From positions 2,294,001 through 2,358,000 of the forward strand of contig JAGVRJ010000002.1 of NCBI GenBank assembly GCA_019059635.1: a stretch of 64,000 nucleotides of DNA, given 5' to 3'. The notes beneath the pieces are model-generated. The model searched no databases, had not been told where the DNA came from, and saw only the letters and a program-made list of their open reading frames with translations. Positions 30,769-40,535 of this stretch are shown here, piece by piece; position 1 is the stretch's first letter; the number at the start of each line of letters is the position of its first letter. Position numbers and translations under genes: made by a program. This DNA is from Proales similis (lineage: Eukaryota > Rotifera > Eurotatoria > Ploima > Proalidae).

Positions 30769-33434
30769 TTAAACAGACTTGCCAACTGGCAGCTTACGTT
30801 CGTTAGTCGATGGTTTAATGCTGGTGTTGAATGTGTTTGAGTCGCTCCATCGGTTGTTTACCAAGCTTGTGCGCACATCGACTCGTGCTTCGCTGCCGCT
30901 CGCTTCAGGTTCAGACGGCACGTCACGATACGGCGCAATGTCTCGGTATTCGTTCACTATTAACGTCAAAGAAAATTAATTCAAATTTTAGCCCAAGTCC
31001 GCAAAAGTCAGCTGCCGCTACCTTCTTGGTATCTATTCACAGCTTGTTAGATGTTAGTGCTTAGTTGTTAGTTGTACTGATCTGATGGCTAAATTCAACT
31101 TACTTCGCGATGCTCCGTTGACTCGATTGAGAAATGAGCCGAGCGATGAAGAGACAAAGTTTCGAATATTGCCAAGTTGACTGGGCGACGCTTGCGGAGA
31201 TTCGGAGAGATTGGGCGCAGACTGCTCATGGTTTGAAGTGTCCGGCCTGTATCGTGACTCATTGGTTCTCAAGTTGGGGCCCGAGGTCTGCCTTCTCATC
31301 AGACGCTTTTCTAGAAATTTGCCATTTCAGTTGAGTTAAATGTAAACTGAGGCCGATTCACAGTGCGAACCTCTCTTGACAAGATCTTGGCCATCATTTA
31401 CGAGATCTTGCGTCACTTCGTGTTCGTCGATGAACTGCTCGATGCCGATGTAATTCAATATGCGGCCACCCAGATTGAAGAAAGTGGCCAAGCAGAAGAG
31501 GAGAATTAACATCGGAAAGTAGATATTGAAGCCATCGCTGATGAAAGAAATCACATCCATGTGGCCCATAATCTTTAATTACGAGTGAGTAAATTAGACA
31601 CAAGCCTCGATCGAATGAGTTCACTCACACTTGTGAATTCAGTCTCCACAATTTTATCGTCTTTGGTGATGTGGCTGTCTAGATGGAGCAAGCCCAGAAA
31701 GTTGTAGCACAGGGGACTTGTAAGTCGACAGGCCAACGTTCCGCTAAATATAAGACTGTACTCGTTGGTCTGATGATTTGGAGCCAAATAGTAAAAGTTG
31801 AATATTCTCATCTTGAATATTGAGTAATAGGCGCAGAAACAAAGGTAAGAAATGACCGCACAACACATAAGCTTTGGGCAGGGAAAGTTGTGAATTAAAA
31901 GGCGGACGAGGTTGAAGCCGATTAGATTAGATCGAGTTACCTCAATTAGAAAATAGTTGTAGTTGCGTCTGAACGAGTTGAGAAGAGCAGCGAATATGGA
32001 AAGAACAGGATGGCGATTGAAAAATGTCATCTCCGACCAGACGGTCATCACACTTATGGCAGCCAGCAGGACAGCCAGCAGCTTGAACCAGAGCTTCTTA
32101 AACAGGCATTCGTAAAACCACTCGATTGTTGGATGACAGACAGACTCGGCCAAAGAGCCGGCTTGACGCGGGCAACTGCGAACGTACTCGTGGTTCGAGT
32201 TTTTCTCGTTTGTTAGGCAGTCTTCGAGCCTGAACGCTTCCTGCATCATGTAATGCCATTGGTTCTGGGTTCGATTGCTGATCTGCATGGCCTTGATCAC
32301 ACGTGTGTGCAGAGTGACCAGCTGACGTTCGGTCGGAATGCCTCGCTGATCTTCTCGATAGTCCTCGTAGTCCTCGACATTTCGTCTCAGCTCCGTTTGA
32401 AATTTTTCCGGACACTTTTAAATCGAATGAGCGAGAGAGTAGGTCAGAGTTGGAGCTTCTTCTTACTTTTCTGATTATCTCGTCCAGACAGGCTCTCAAA
32501 TAATGATTGTACTTGATTTTCTCTGCAGCCTCTTTGACATCGTTCAGCACATCGTCAAGCCGCTCTTCGGCTTCACACTTTTCGCCGTATATTTTGGCTA
32601 ACTTGAAGTAGACTTGCTTCAGTCGATGAAGAGTCATCGATCGATTCCAAAGCGAGCGCGGAACTGCCACTAGGCCGTAGCCGAGCAAAATAACCAAGAG
32701 GAAAAGACCCCAAGTGTTGCTGGCCGTTATGCCGATCACCTTGAGCTTTTGTCTGTCCAGACCGGCCTTAATCAGGTTTTATTTCGATTGAAACTAGAAC
32801 AAAGGAGTTACCCGTCAATGTTATGCTTTACTGCCACATAGACCAAGAGAACTCCGAATACGGCCAGATAGGTGCCGTAGTAGACCGCGTTGGATATGAG
32901 CGAAGTGCGCAGCTTTCCAGAAAGTGTGAACTCGCCCGACTGACAGAACGACTGCATGAAAGGCAGAATGAACCAAGTGAGCGCCTGAGAGCTCCAGTAG
33001 ATTATTCGCCAAAGAATGGCGAACACTCTCGGAGAGACGAGACTCCAAGGCTCATGGCAGTATGCGCTTGACTGCGAAAATTCGTTGAATTCTTGAATTT
33101 CGTTCGCATGGATTCGGTTTCCCGTTTCAACTTACATTTGAAGAGTTGCTTGAATGGTCGGGACTTCCATGATGCTCTAGCAAGCACTGTCTGTAGGTTG
33201 TCTTTTGGGCGGAAAAGTCAACTTAATCGGAGCTGGATGCTTTAAATGCTCTGTATTTACCATTGAGATATCCAGCGGCAGAATGAAAACAATCATCAGA
33301 GAAAAGTACCAAGCCATGAAAGTGGCGGCGAGAATGATCGAGTTCTGACGCCTGAAATCGGCATATTTGTTCAGCAGAAAGAGTACAATGGCGAAAAGGC
33401 CAATTGTTTGAACGGTGAGTGGAATGGCCGACAT
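30769..33434 (-). CDS. LMBRD2: LMBR1 domain-containing protein 2 (LMBRD2)
   Basis: Polytopic membrane protein of the LMBR1 family, linked to GPCR signalling. Ten exons: 33434-33261, 33201-33136, 33071-32812, 32752-32467, 32414-31941, 31871-31629, 31572-31371, 31310-31104, 31042-31022 and 30956-30769, giving 706 aa (human 695). Nine or so hydrophobic segments are visible. Diagnostic stretches include MIVFILPLDIS, NTWGLFLLVILLGYGL, KIKYNHYLRACLDEII, HPTIEWFYECLF, FNFYYLAPNHQTNEYSL and FISDGFNIYFPML. The hydrophilic C-terminal tail is Ser/Asn-rich and variable. The intron at 31940-31872 is 69 nt, in phase and stop-free, so its retention would insert 23 residues into a membrane segment; family alignment shows it is normally removed. 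Exon 9 is 21 nt. The upstream gap 33435-34006 is shared head-to-head with BLTP2. Confidence 0.95.
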
Positions 33435-34006
33435 TCGCTCTCAGCAAGTAATGACACAATCGACTTTCTCTACACGAACTGCTCTTCCTCCATCAAATTA
33501 TGCGCCGACAAAGTCTCATTTAATTCATAATGCACCTCCTCTTCTGGTATTTTAACCAACTCGAGGCTGGATGGCCTCCAAGGCGCCAATTAGAGCGAAT
33601 CAATCAATTCAAGTTGTCGGAGCCTATCCGTCTTTCCATCTTTCTACTCTGCTAATGTAATTTGTGATTGCCTCTAGTGGACTAGTTAACCTCGCTCCCC
33701 TCCTCTGTTGTTTTCGAACGAAATGCTTGCCGGCGAACAAGGCGCAGGTCTGTGTTTGCTCAATCTTTCTACATAGTGTCATAAATGAATAAGAGCCGAG
33801 TGATCGTTAAAAAAAAAGCGGCCATTTTCTTTTCATTTCAAATCTCTCCCTGCTCGAAAGCAAGTCGCATTCTTGATCGCATTTGAGGACAAATCCAAAG
33901 CTCGGTTAAGTTAATTCGTGCACGCAAAGGAAGTAAATATCGAATAAATCGATCTCTGATCGAATGCTTACTCAAGGCTACGAATGCGTAAGAGCAGAAC
34001 ACAACC
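33435..34006. promoter_or_regulatory. Divergent intergenic region between LMBRD2 and BLTP2
   Basis: A 572-bp gap between two start codons on opposite strands. It must hold both promoters. No TATA box or repeat stands out, and no ORF looks real. Confidence 0.4.
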
Positions 34007-37000
34007 ATGACGCTTGACGGCCTGCTGCTCGCCGGCGCCGTTTGCGCCATCCTTCTACTCGTCTTGTTCAAGCTCGTCCAGCTGCTTCTGTTCTTCGGCT
34101 TGGGCGTTTGCTTGAACATTGAAAATCTCAGCGAGCTGCATTTGAGCAAGCGCGACGACACATTTCGTCTGGCGATCAGTGTGAAGCGAATTCAACTCGG
34201 TCACGAGTATCATCGCCGCTTGATCATTCACTCGTTGCAGCTGCGCTTGAACATTCGATTAAACGAGAATTCGACCAATTCCACGCCGGCCTGGACTCGA
34301 AATCGATTTGTTCGGCTTTTATTTCTTCTCAACCGTCTGCTTGGCATCGAGCTAGTCAACTTCAAGCTCTTGCTTAACGGCTCAGTTCAAATAGACATCA
34401 AGAGCGTGTTGATCAATCAGTCGTTCAAGCGTATCGAGGTCAAGTCCCCGTTGATTAAACTCACAGGTTCAAGCGACAGTACAACAAATGAATTTAAACC
34501 GAATCACCTGGTCAAGCTGATCGATGTTGCACGAAATGTAAAGCAGGCCCATGTGAACGATCTTCAGATTGAACGAGAGACCGATCGATTGCTCTGGCTA
34601 GACCAGCTTGTCTGGAGCTCGACATTTACACAAGCGCTAGTCAGAGTCGAACGAATCGGATCCGAGCTGACCGGATCGGAGCTACAAGGCGTTGAGGTGA
34701 CGCTTGACGATCTCAAACCCGACTCGTTGCCTCGAGTGAGCCTGCAATGTCTCAGAGCCATCTACATCCACCAATCGGGCATTTGGACGGACCTGGCTCG
34801 GCCGAGTTTAACTTTGAACGGACTTGAGTCAATCGAAACGGGCAGATGCAGTGAGATTCGCATTGGCCGCAATAGAGATGATCTCATGCTCGAAATTCAT
34901 CAGATCGAACTTGACTCCGAGCAGCTCAAAATCGCATTCGTTCGTTCCTCTTCGCCTCTTTACGACTGGGCTGTTACAAGCTCATTGCCGATTGGAAAAC
35001 AAAGTGCCCAATCGATCCAGACAAGCAAGTTCCAGCTTCCAGCTCAGTTTCATATAGCTCGCTGTCTGCTTGCCATTCCAGCCTACGAGTCGAGCAGTCT
35101 GCACATTGAGCTCGATTCAGTCAGAGTCGAACGCTTAAAAAAGCAGCAGACGTGCACGTTTGCATTGAACGTCAATCGGATTCAACTCAATGAGCAGGCA
35201 GAACATGAGCCAATCTGCTCGTTGGACTCACTCGCCGTCAGGGTCGATGAGCAGATTAAAGTGGATTTTCAAGGTCCAGTTCAATTCAACTGGAGTCTCA
35301 AGACGCATTTCATTTTAAAGAATACGATCGAGAATCTAGCCCAAACGAATTCGACTGATCGCTCGAGTCTCGCTTCGCGGCCGATCAAACTTCGCTTCGC
35401 TTCCAGCTTACTCGTCAACTTTGCTTTCGACTATTCAATTGACTCGAGCATGAATGCCAACCTCAATGCCTTATCAAGCAGTTCGTTCACTTATTTCAAC
35501 ACGTACAACCGCTGGATAGATCGAGTGAGCATTCAAGTGGACGCAGGCCGGGCCTGCTATGACAAGGCGCTCGGCGTCAACTCGCTTAAATTTCAACGAC
35601 TACAGGGAACAGCTCACACTCAGTCTGGCGAGCAGAGCAGCTTCCTACTGATTGAGCGTGTGAAATACGACATTCAGACACACTGGCTGGATCCGTTCCG
35701 AGCAGAAAACGAGCAGTTCTGTCTCGAGCAAAACCGGCATGCGCTTGTGCTGGTGAACAAAGCTCAAGTGAATTTCGGCTTCAACTATTTGTATTGCAAG
35801 CTGATCGATCACTTGTTGAACGTTCGCCATTCCTTAAGAGACCTAAAACAGAGCAATCGACTGGGCAGTGATTTAACGATCGAGGTGACGAATTTCACCT
35901 TGGCAATTGAAGACGATCCGTTCGAAGTGAAACTGGCGCACAACTATGCGCTCATGTGCGACGAAAGCGAGGAAGCGATGAGAAGACGGCATGCGCTTGA
36001 GAAGCGTCGTTTTGTTCGCGAGAACAATCTTCTCACGCAGGCCGAGAGTCTGCTGCTTGAGCGAGAGTCGAGAATTTACATTGAACGCTCACGCCAGATA
36101 TATGGCGTCAGGTCGCCTCCTTCAACGTCGGCCGAGTCGGCGAAAGCCATCAGGACCGAGCTCTTTCAGATGAAGGCCACCGATTTCTGCCTCAAACTCT
36201 ACTCCGATCCGAACTGGTCGTCTAAGCAAGCGTGTCTGAAGAAACTTTGCGAAATTGACTATCTGGCCGAGCCGGCTATTTCACCCGATGCCTATCGAAC
36301 TCTCTGGTGCCGCTATGCGCGCATTAGTGTAAAAGATTTCAGTCTGCTGTTCCGAGACTACACTCAGCCGCTGCTGAGCATGGGCAGCGCCAGTCTGCGC
36401 GGGTTTTTCCTTGGCGTAGAGCAACTGCCCGTCGGAGCCAATCACATTCGACCGGTGAAAATCAAGTCCAATCTGTTTGAATTCAACGTCAGACGAAGCA
36501 TGTCTCCGTTCAAACTCTACTACGATTGTACAGCACAGCTCGCCTCGTTCACTTGCGCTTACGGGCCTTGCTGGGAAGGCTGCATGGCGCAATTTAACCA
36601 GTCGCTCGATCGAATAATTCATCCCTCACGCGACCCGAGCCGTCCGCTTCCCTGGTGGGACAAGACTCGACTGTATTTGCACGGGCGTCTGACTGCTCAC
36701 CTCGACTATGCTCAAGTCATCTACCACGTGAGCATGAATCCGTACAATTGCACCGAAGAAATGAAAATGGCCTGGAAAAACTTTTACTTTGACTGGGACG
36801 GCTACGGCAGTTTCACTCTGCGCGGCATGTTCGACATATTCTCAAACACCGAGTCCAAATATGACGACTGTAATCTTCTGCATATACCGTCACTGAACAT
36901 GTCGGTGAAAATCAAGTGGCTGTGCAAGAGCGAAATATCGCACGACCATGTGAGGCCTCAGTGCACTGAGGGCCGAGAGCATGATTCTTTTGGCCACTTT

Positions 37001-40000
37001 CGCTCGCAGAAAATGAACGTAACACTGCAGTTGCGCTTCGACAGCGAGAGCATATCGGTCTGCAAGTTCTACGCAAGCACGTCGCGTTTCCTGCAGCGCA
37101 TCAAGCGCTTGCTCAGCAACATAACCAGGCCGACCAAGCGAGGCGTTCTGTTCTCAAACTTGAAGCCGAGAAAGCCAATACTGAGCAGACACTTTGAAAC
37201 TGTGAAAATCGAGTGGCAGGCAAGCAACCTGGCCATAAGATACTGGTCGTCCTTGAATGAAGAGTATGGCGTTCAAGTAGATTGCGGCAAAATTTCGCTG
37301 GGCACAACTCTCCGGTTGAATCTGATACCGTTCAACGACGGCCTCAAGAGACGTCCTCGTCCGATCTGGAACATTCAGGAAATGTACGGCCAAGTGGAGG
37401 GCACAAATGTCTATTTGATGTCGCCGCCGTCTCTGGCCGAAATTCAGCTCGAAAGGAAAAAGCTTGTGCCCTATCGGCCCAGTGACGATTTAGTCTATTT
37501 GTCAGACGAGCTGATCGAGGACGAAGCCTACAGCCGATTGAGCATGTCGGCCAAGCGCAATTTCTTCATGCAAATCGAGCAAGTGAAGTACGAACGCGGG
37601 ACGAGGAGTTCGCGGGCCAAGCACAATCTGCATCTCAGAAGCCTCCGAGTGAAATGGAACGAGAAGAACCGCGATGTGATCCATACACTCTACGAGATTT
37701 ACATGCGGTCCAAACGCTTGCGACATCACCTTTCACCTTTGAAGCAGTGCGACAACTTGGCCGAGCAAATTCTAGCGCAGTGTCTGAGGCGAGACAGCCA
37801 GTCGACAAGCGAGCAACATTTGGCCGAGAGTGATCTAAGAGCGCTGCTGCAACGGCTTGACGTAGAGCGTGAGACTCATCAGCTTCATGTGTACGACAAC
37901 GAAGAGGGCAGCGACGACCTGCGCACCGAGCAAGGAGCAGAGACCAGCGATGATGTCACAAGTGAAAGTGTTTGCGTCGACTTGACCAATCTGCAAGTGA
38001 AACTCAGCAACGACAACGGCGACGAGTTCCAAAAGGGCTATTTGATAATGACCGCCTCTCATGCCAACATAAAGCGCATCATTCATCGGCCGGTGTGGAT
38101 GCTGCCTCAGCGGCGTCTGTTTGACAAGCACTCTTGGCAAGGCAGCATGCAGCACATGCAGTACTTTGCCACTTTGGACAAGCCGCTCGGTGCCGAGTTT
38201 TGGCTCGACAACGAACAAATCGACGCCAAGAGCTCAATGAAAACCAGCCTAGGACGAATTATAGACCTTAGCTCGATCGGGTCGAGCGAGCGTGTGCAAT
38301 TGATTGTGTCCAAGTGTAGCTGTGAAATTCATATGGTCGATTTTGACGAGCGTCTACTCGACTCGGACCAAGCGGGGCCCGATGAACACGAGACGTTTAG
38401 TTTTAGACAAAACGAAAACAATGAGCCCATGGACCGGTTCAGTATGATACACAACGACCTTGATATTTGCACAAACTCGAGACAGCATCAAATGATCATG
38501 TCATTGCTCAGCAGTCTCATACTCTACTTCAAGCCCATCCTGAAAGAGTCGATTGAAAAACAGCGTTCAATCAAATTCAACCTTCAACTCTCAATGGCAA
38601 ATCTGAGCGAGCTCAAGTTTTACATTGAATCGAAACAGAGCGAAGCCAGACGCCTGGCTCAGCATTTGAGAATCCTCGAACGCCGCCTCTATCACCTCAG
38701 GGGGCAGATTGAACGCAAACTTGAGGAGTTCAATCAGCGTAACGGCACCGAGTCAAATCGGGCGCAGATATTTGTGGTCTATGAACTCCGGCTCGAATAC
38801 AAAAGTATGGAACGCGATTATCACGATTGCAAACGAGCTCTTGCCGAGCTCAGTCAAGAGCTGGACGTGTCGATCGCCTGCTACAAAAACATGGAGCTTG
38901 AGAGAAAGGCTCAGAATATTGTGTCGGGCCAGTTGGATGCCTGCGAAGAGAGGAGCAATTATGAAAGCTTGCTTTCCAGCGACGAGCGCGACTCTGAACT
39001 TCAGGTCGGCCTCGGCCGTTTGAATAAAATCTGGTTCAAGCAAACAAGATGGCGTCTGAACGACTGCGACAACCAGACTGGCTGTGCTCAGTTCCTCATG
39101 AAAAACCTTGTCTACACCAAACTGAGCAAGAACGAGTATGGAATCGAGCACACGCTCGAGGTCGAGTCGTGTCAAGTCTTAGATCTGAGTCGCAAGCTGA
39201 AGGGCGGAAGTGACGAAGAGTATGTGCTCCGTTCAATCAGTGACATGCACTCAGAGGGCTGGCCGAGCTCGGCGAACATGTTCCGGCTGTACTGTAAAGA
39301 GGGTCAGCCAGTGGGCATCGAGGTCATTGAGCATTTGGAGTTGAACGTGTCGCCGCTAGTCATCAACTTGACAAATCAGTTTTTCCGAATGCTCATGCGA
39401 TTCTTTTTCCCTCAACAGCAGCAGCTCTCGACAGCCAATGCTGAAAATGCGCACGGCACAAGCGAAATGTCTCCCGAGCTGAACACGGCTGGTGGCCTAA
39501 AGCGAATATTAAAGTACAGACGAACACAGGGTTTGACATCCAGCGCGAGTCGAGTGAATGAGAAGCTAAAAGCGACTCGTGAATTTACCGTGACCGGTAG
39601 TTTCGAGCCAACCATTCTACACCAAGACAATTTGGAGGAGGTCGAGATCATGAAGCAGCGTTCGGCTTACAATAAAACGTTTATTTGTATTAAAATACCA
39701 GAAATTCCTTTGCTGCTGTCGTTCAGAGGCGACCAGAACTCGAGCAACATTCGCGACTTGAACAGCGTCCACTTACTCTTTCCGCCGTTTCTCGTTCACA
39801 ACCAGACTTGGACGTGGATCGATCTGATCAACGCGCTCAAATCGCACGTAAAGCGAGCGCTCATATCACAGGCCATCAAGCACAAGCTCATTCAGGTGCC
39901 TATTCAGCCGGTGAACAGACTGTTTGGCAAGCGCATTGTTCGCTCCTATTCGCAACAATACCCGATTCGCATGAACACGAACAATGAGCACGAGAACAAA

Positions 40001-40219
40001 AAAATGATAAAATATTTGGGCGCGAAAATAATCGAGAAAAAGTCAAAAAGCGACAATTTGACCATCACCGAAGTGGGCGCAGCTGGCCTCAGTGCCAGCG
40101 CAATCGAATCGGCCGTCAGCACTGTAAAATCGAAGCGTAAACTGCAAAAGAGTCTCTCTACTGTCAACGCCACGACCGACCCGACGAATACCAAAAGCAA
40201 ATCTGTTTTTAGCAATTAG
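34007..40219 (+). CDS. BLTP2: Bridge-like lipid transfer protein 2 (KIAA0100/Hobbit/SABRE)
   Basis: Very large lipid-transfer protein that works at ER-plasma membrane contacts. One exon of 6213 bp encodes 2070 aa (human about 2235). An N-terminal membrane anchor lies at 5-35. The long middle is a repeating beta-groove region. Family landmarks are clear: FEVKLAHNYALMCDESEEA, RSRQIYGV-like text after ERESRIYIER, PLPWWDKTRLYLHG near 880, KYDDCNLLHIPSL, ITRPTKRGVLFSNLKPRK near 1040, GSMQHMQYFATL, a coiled coil near 1530-1640, and QFFRMLMRFFFPQQQQ near 1790. The tail KTFICIKIPEIPLLLSFRG with TWTWIDLINALK follows. AATAAA at 40302-40307. It converges on the Tudor gene, and the two 3' ends seem to overlap. 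Confidence 0.95.
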   Translation: MTLDGLLLAGAVCAILLLVLFKLVQLLLFFGLGVCLNIENLSELHLSKRDDTFRLAISVKRIQLGHEYHRRLIIHSLQLRLNIRLNENSTNSTPAWTRNRFVRLLFLLNRLLGIELVNFKLLLNGSVQIDIKSVLINQSFKRIEVKSPLIKLTGSSDSTTNEFKPNHLVKLIDVARNVKQAHVNDLQIERETDRLLWLDQLVWSSTFTQALVRVERIGSELTGSELQGVEVTLDDLKPDSLPRVSLQCLRAIYIHQSGIWTDLARPSLTLNGLESIETGRCSEIRIGRNRDDLMLEIHQIELDSEQLKIAFVRSSSPLYDWAVTSSLPIGKQSAQSIQTSKFQLPAQFHIARCLLAIPAYESSSLHIELDSVRVERLKKQQTCTFALNVNRIQLNEQAEHEPICSLDSLAVRVDEQIKVDFQGPVQFNWSLKTHFILKNTIENLAQTNSTDRSSLASRPIKLRFASSLLVNFAFDYSIDSSMNANLNALSSSSFTYFNTYNRWIDRVSIQVDAGRACYDKALGVNSLKFQRLQGTAHTQSGEQSSFLLIERVKYDIQTHWLDPFRAENEQFCLEQNRHALVLVNKAQVNFGFNYLYCKLIDHLLNVRHSLRDLKQSNRLGSDLTIEVTNFTLAIEDDPFEVKLAHNYALMCDESEEAMRRRHALEKRRFVRENNLLTQAESLLLERESRIYIERSRQIYGVRSPPSTSAESAKAIRTELFQMKATDFCLKLYSDPNWSSKQACLKKLCEIDYLAEPAISPDAYRTLWCRYARISVKDFSLLFRDYTQPLLSMGSASLRGFFLGVEQLPVGANHIRPVKIKSNLFEFNVRRSMSPFKLYYDCTAQLASFTCAYGPCWEGCMAQFNQSLDRIIHPSRDPSRPLPWWDKTRLYLHGRLTAHLDYAQVIYHVSMNPYNCTEEMKMAWKNFYFDWDGYGSFTLRGMFDIFSNTESKYDDCNLLHIPSLNMSVKIKWLCKSEISHDHVRPQCTEGREHDSFGHFRSQKMNVTLQLRFDSESISVCKFYASTSRFLQRIKRLLSNITRPTKRGVLFSNLKPRKPILSRHFETVKIEWQASNLAIRYWSSLNEEYGVQVDCGKISLGTTLRLNLIPFNDGLKRRPRPIWNIQEMYGQVEGTNVYLMSPPSLAEIQLERKKLVPYRPSDDLVYLSDELIEDEAYSRLSMSAKRNFFMQIEQVKYERGTRSSRAKHNLHLRSLRVKWNEKNRDVIHTLYEIYMRSKRLRHHLSPLKQCDNLAEQILAQCLRRDSQSTSEQHLAESDLRALLQRLDVERETHQLHVYDNEEGSDDLRTEQGAETSDDVTSESVCVDLTNLQVKLSNDNGDEFQKGYLIMTASHANIKRIIHRPVWMLPQRRLFDKHSWQGSMQHMQYFATLDKPLGAEFWLDNEQIDAKSSMKTSLGRIIDLSSIGSSERVQLIVSKCSCEIHMVDFDERLLDSDQAGPDEHETFSFRQNENNEPMDRFSMIHNDLDICTNSRQHQMIMSLLSSLILYFKPILKESIEKQRSIKFNLQLSMANLSELKFYIESKQSEARRLAQHLRILERRLYHLRGQIERKLEEFNQRNGTESNRAQIFVVYELRLEYKSMERDYHDCKRALAELSQELDVSIACYKNMELERKAQNIVSGQLDACEERSNYESLLSSDERDSELQVGLGRLNKIWFKQTRWRLNDCDNQTGCAQFLMKNLVYTKLSKNEYGIEHTLEVESCQVLDLSRKLKGGSDEEYVLRSISDMHSEGWPSSANMFRLYCKEGQPVGIEVIEHLELNVSPLVINLTNQFFRMLMRFFFPQQQQLSTANAENAHGTSEMSPELNTAGGLKRILKYRRTQGLTSSASRVNEKLKATREFTVTGSFEPTILHQDNLEEVEIMKQRSAYNKTFICIKIPEIPLLLSFRGDQNSSNIRDLNSVHLLFPPFLVHNQTWTWIDLINALKSHVKRALISQAIKHKLIQVPIQPVNRLFGKRIVRSYSQQYPIRMNTNNEHENKKMIKYLGAKIIEKKSKSDNLTITEVGAAGLSASAIESAVSTVKSKRKLQKSLSTVNATTDPTNTKSKSVFSN

Positions 40220-40535
40220 CAATACCCATCAAAAGTCAAATGCTTCGTTTTATGTTTATCTATTTATTTTAAATCTCACTTTTACTTGAATGGATTTTTA
40301 AAATAAATTAGAATGCCTATGGAAATTCGATGTCTTTTTTTAATACTTAAATGATTCAATGTGGTTTATAAATTTGGATGAAATCTCACGATTCCAAGAT
40401 TTTAACGAATTCTGCACGAAATTCAACTTTAATTTAACAACTGGCTGCTTATTGGCTGGTAAAAAAAACAATTGTTGATCTCTTAAATAGATTCTCAACG
40501 GAGGCGCTTTATCTTGAATGCGAGCCTTGTCAATT

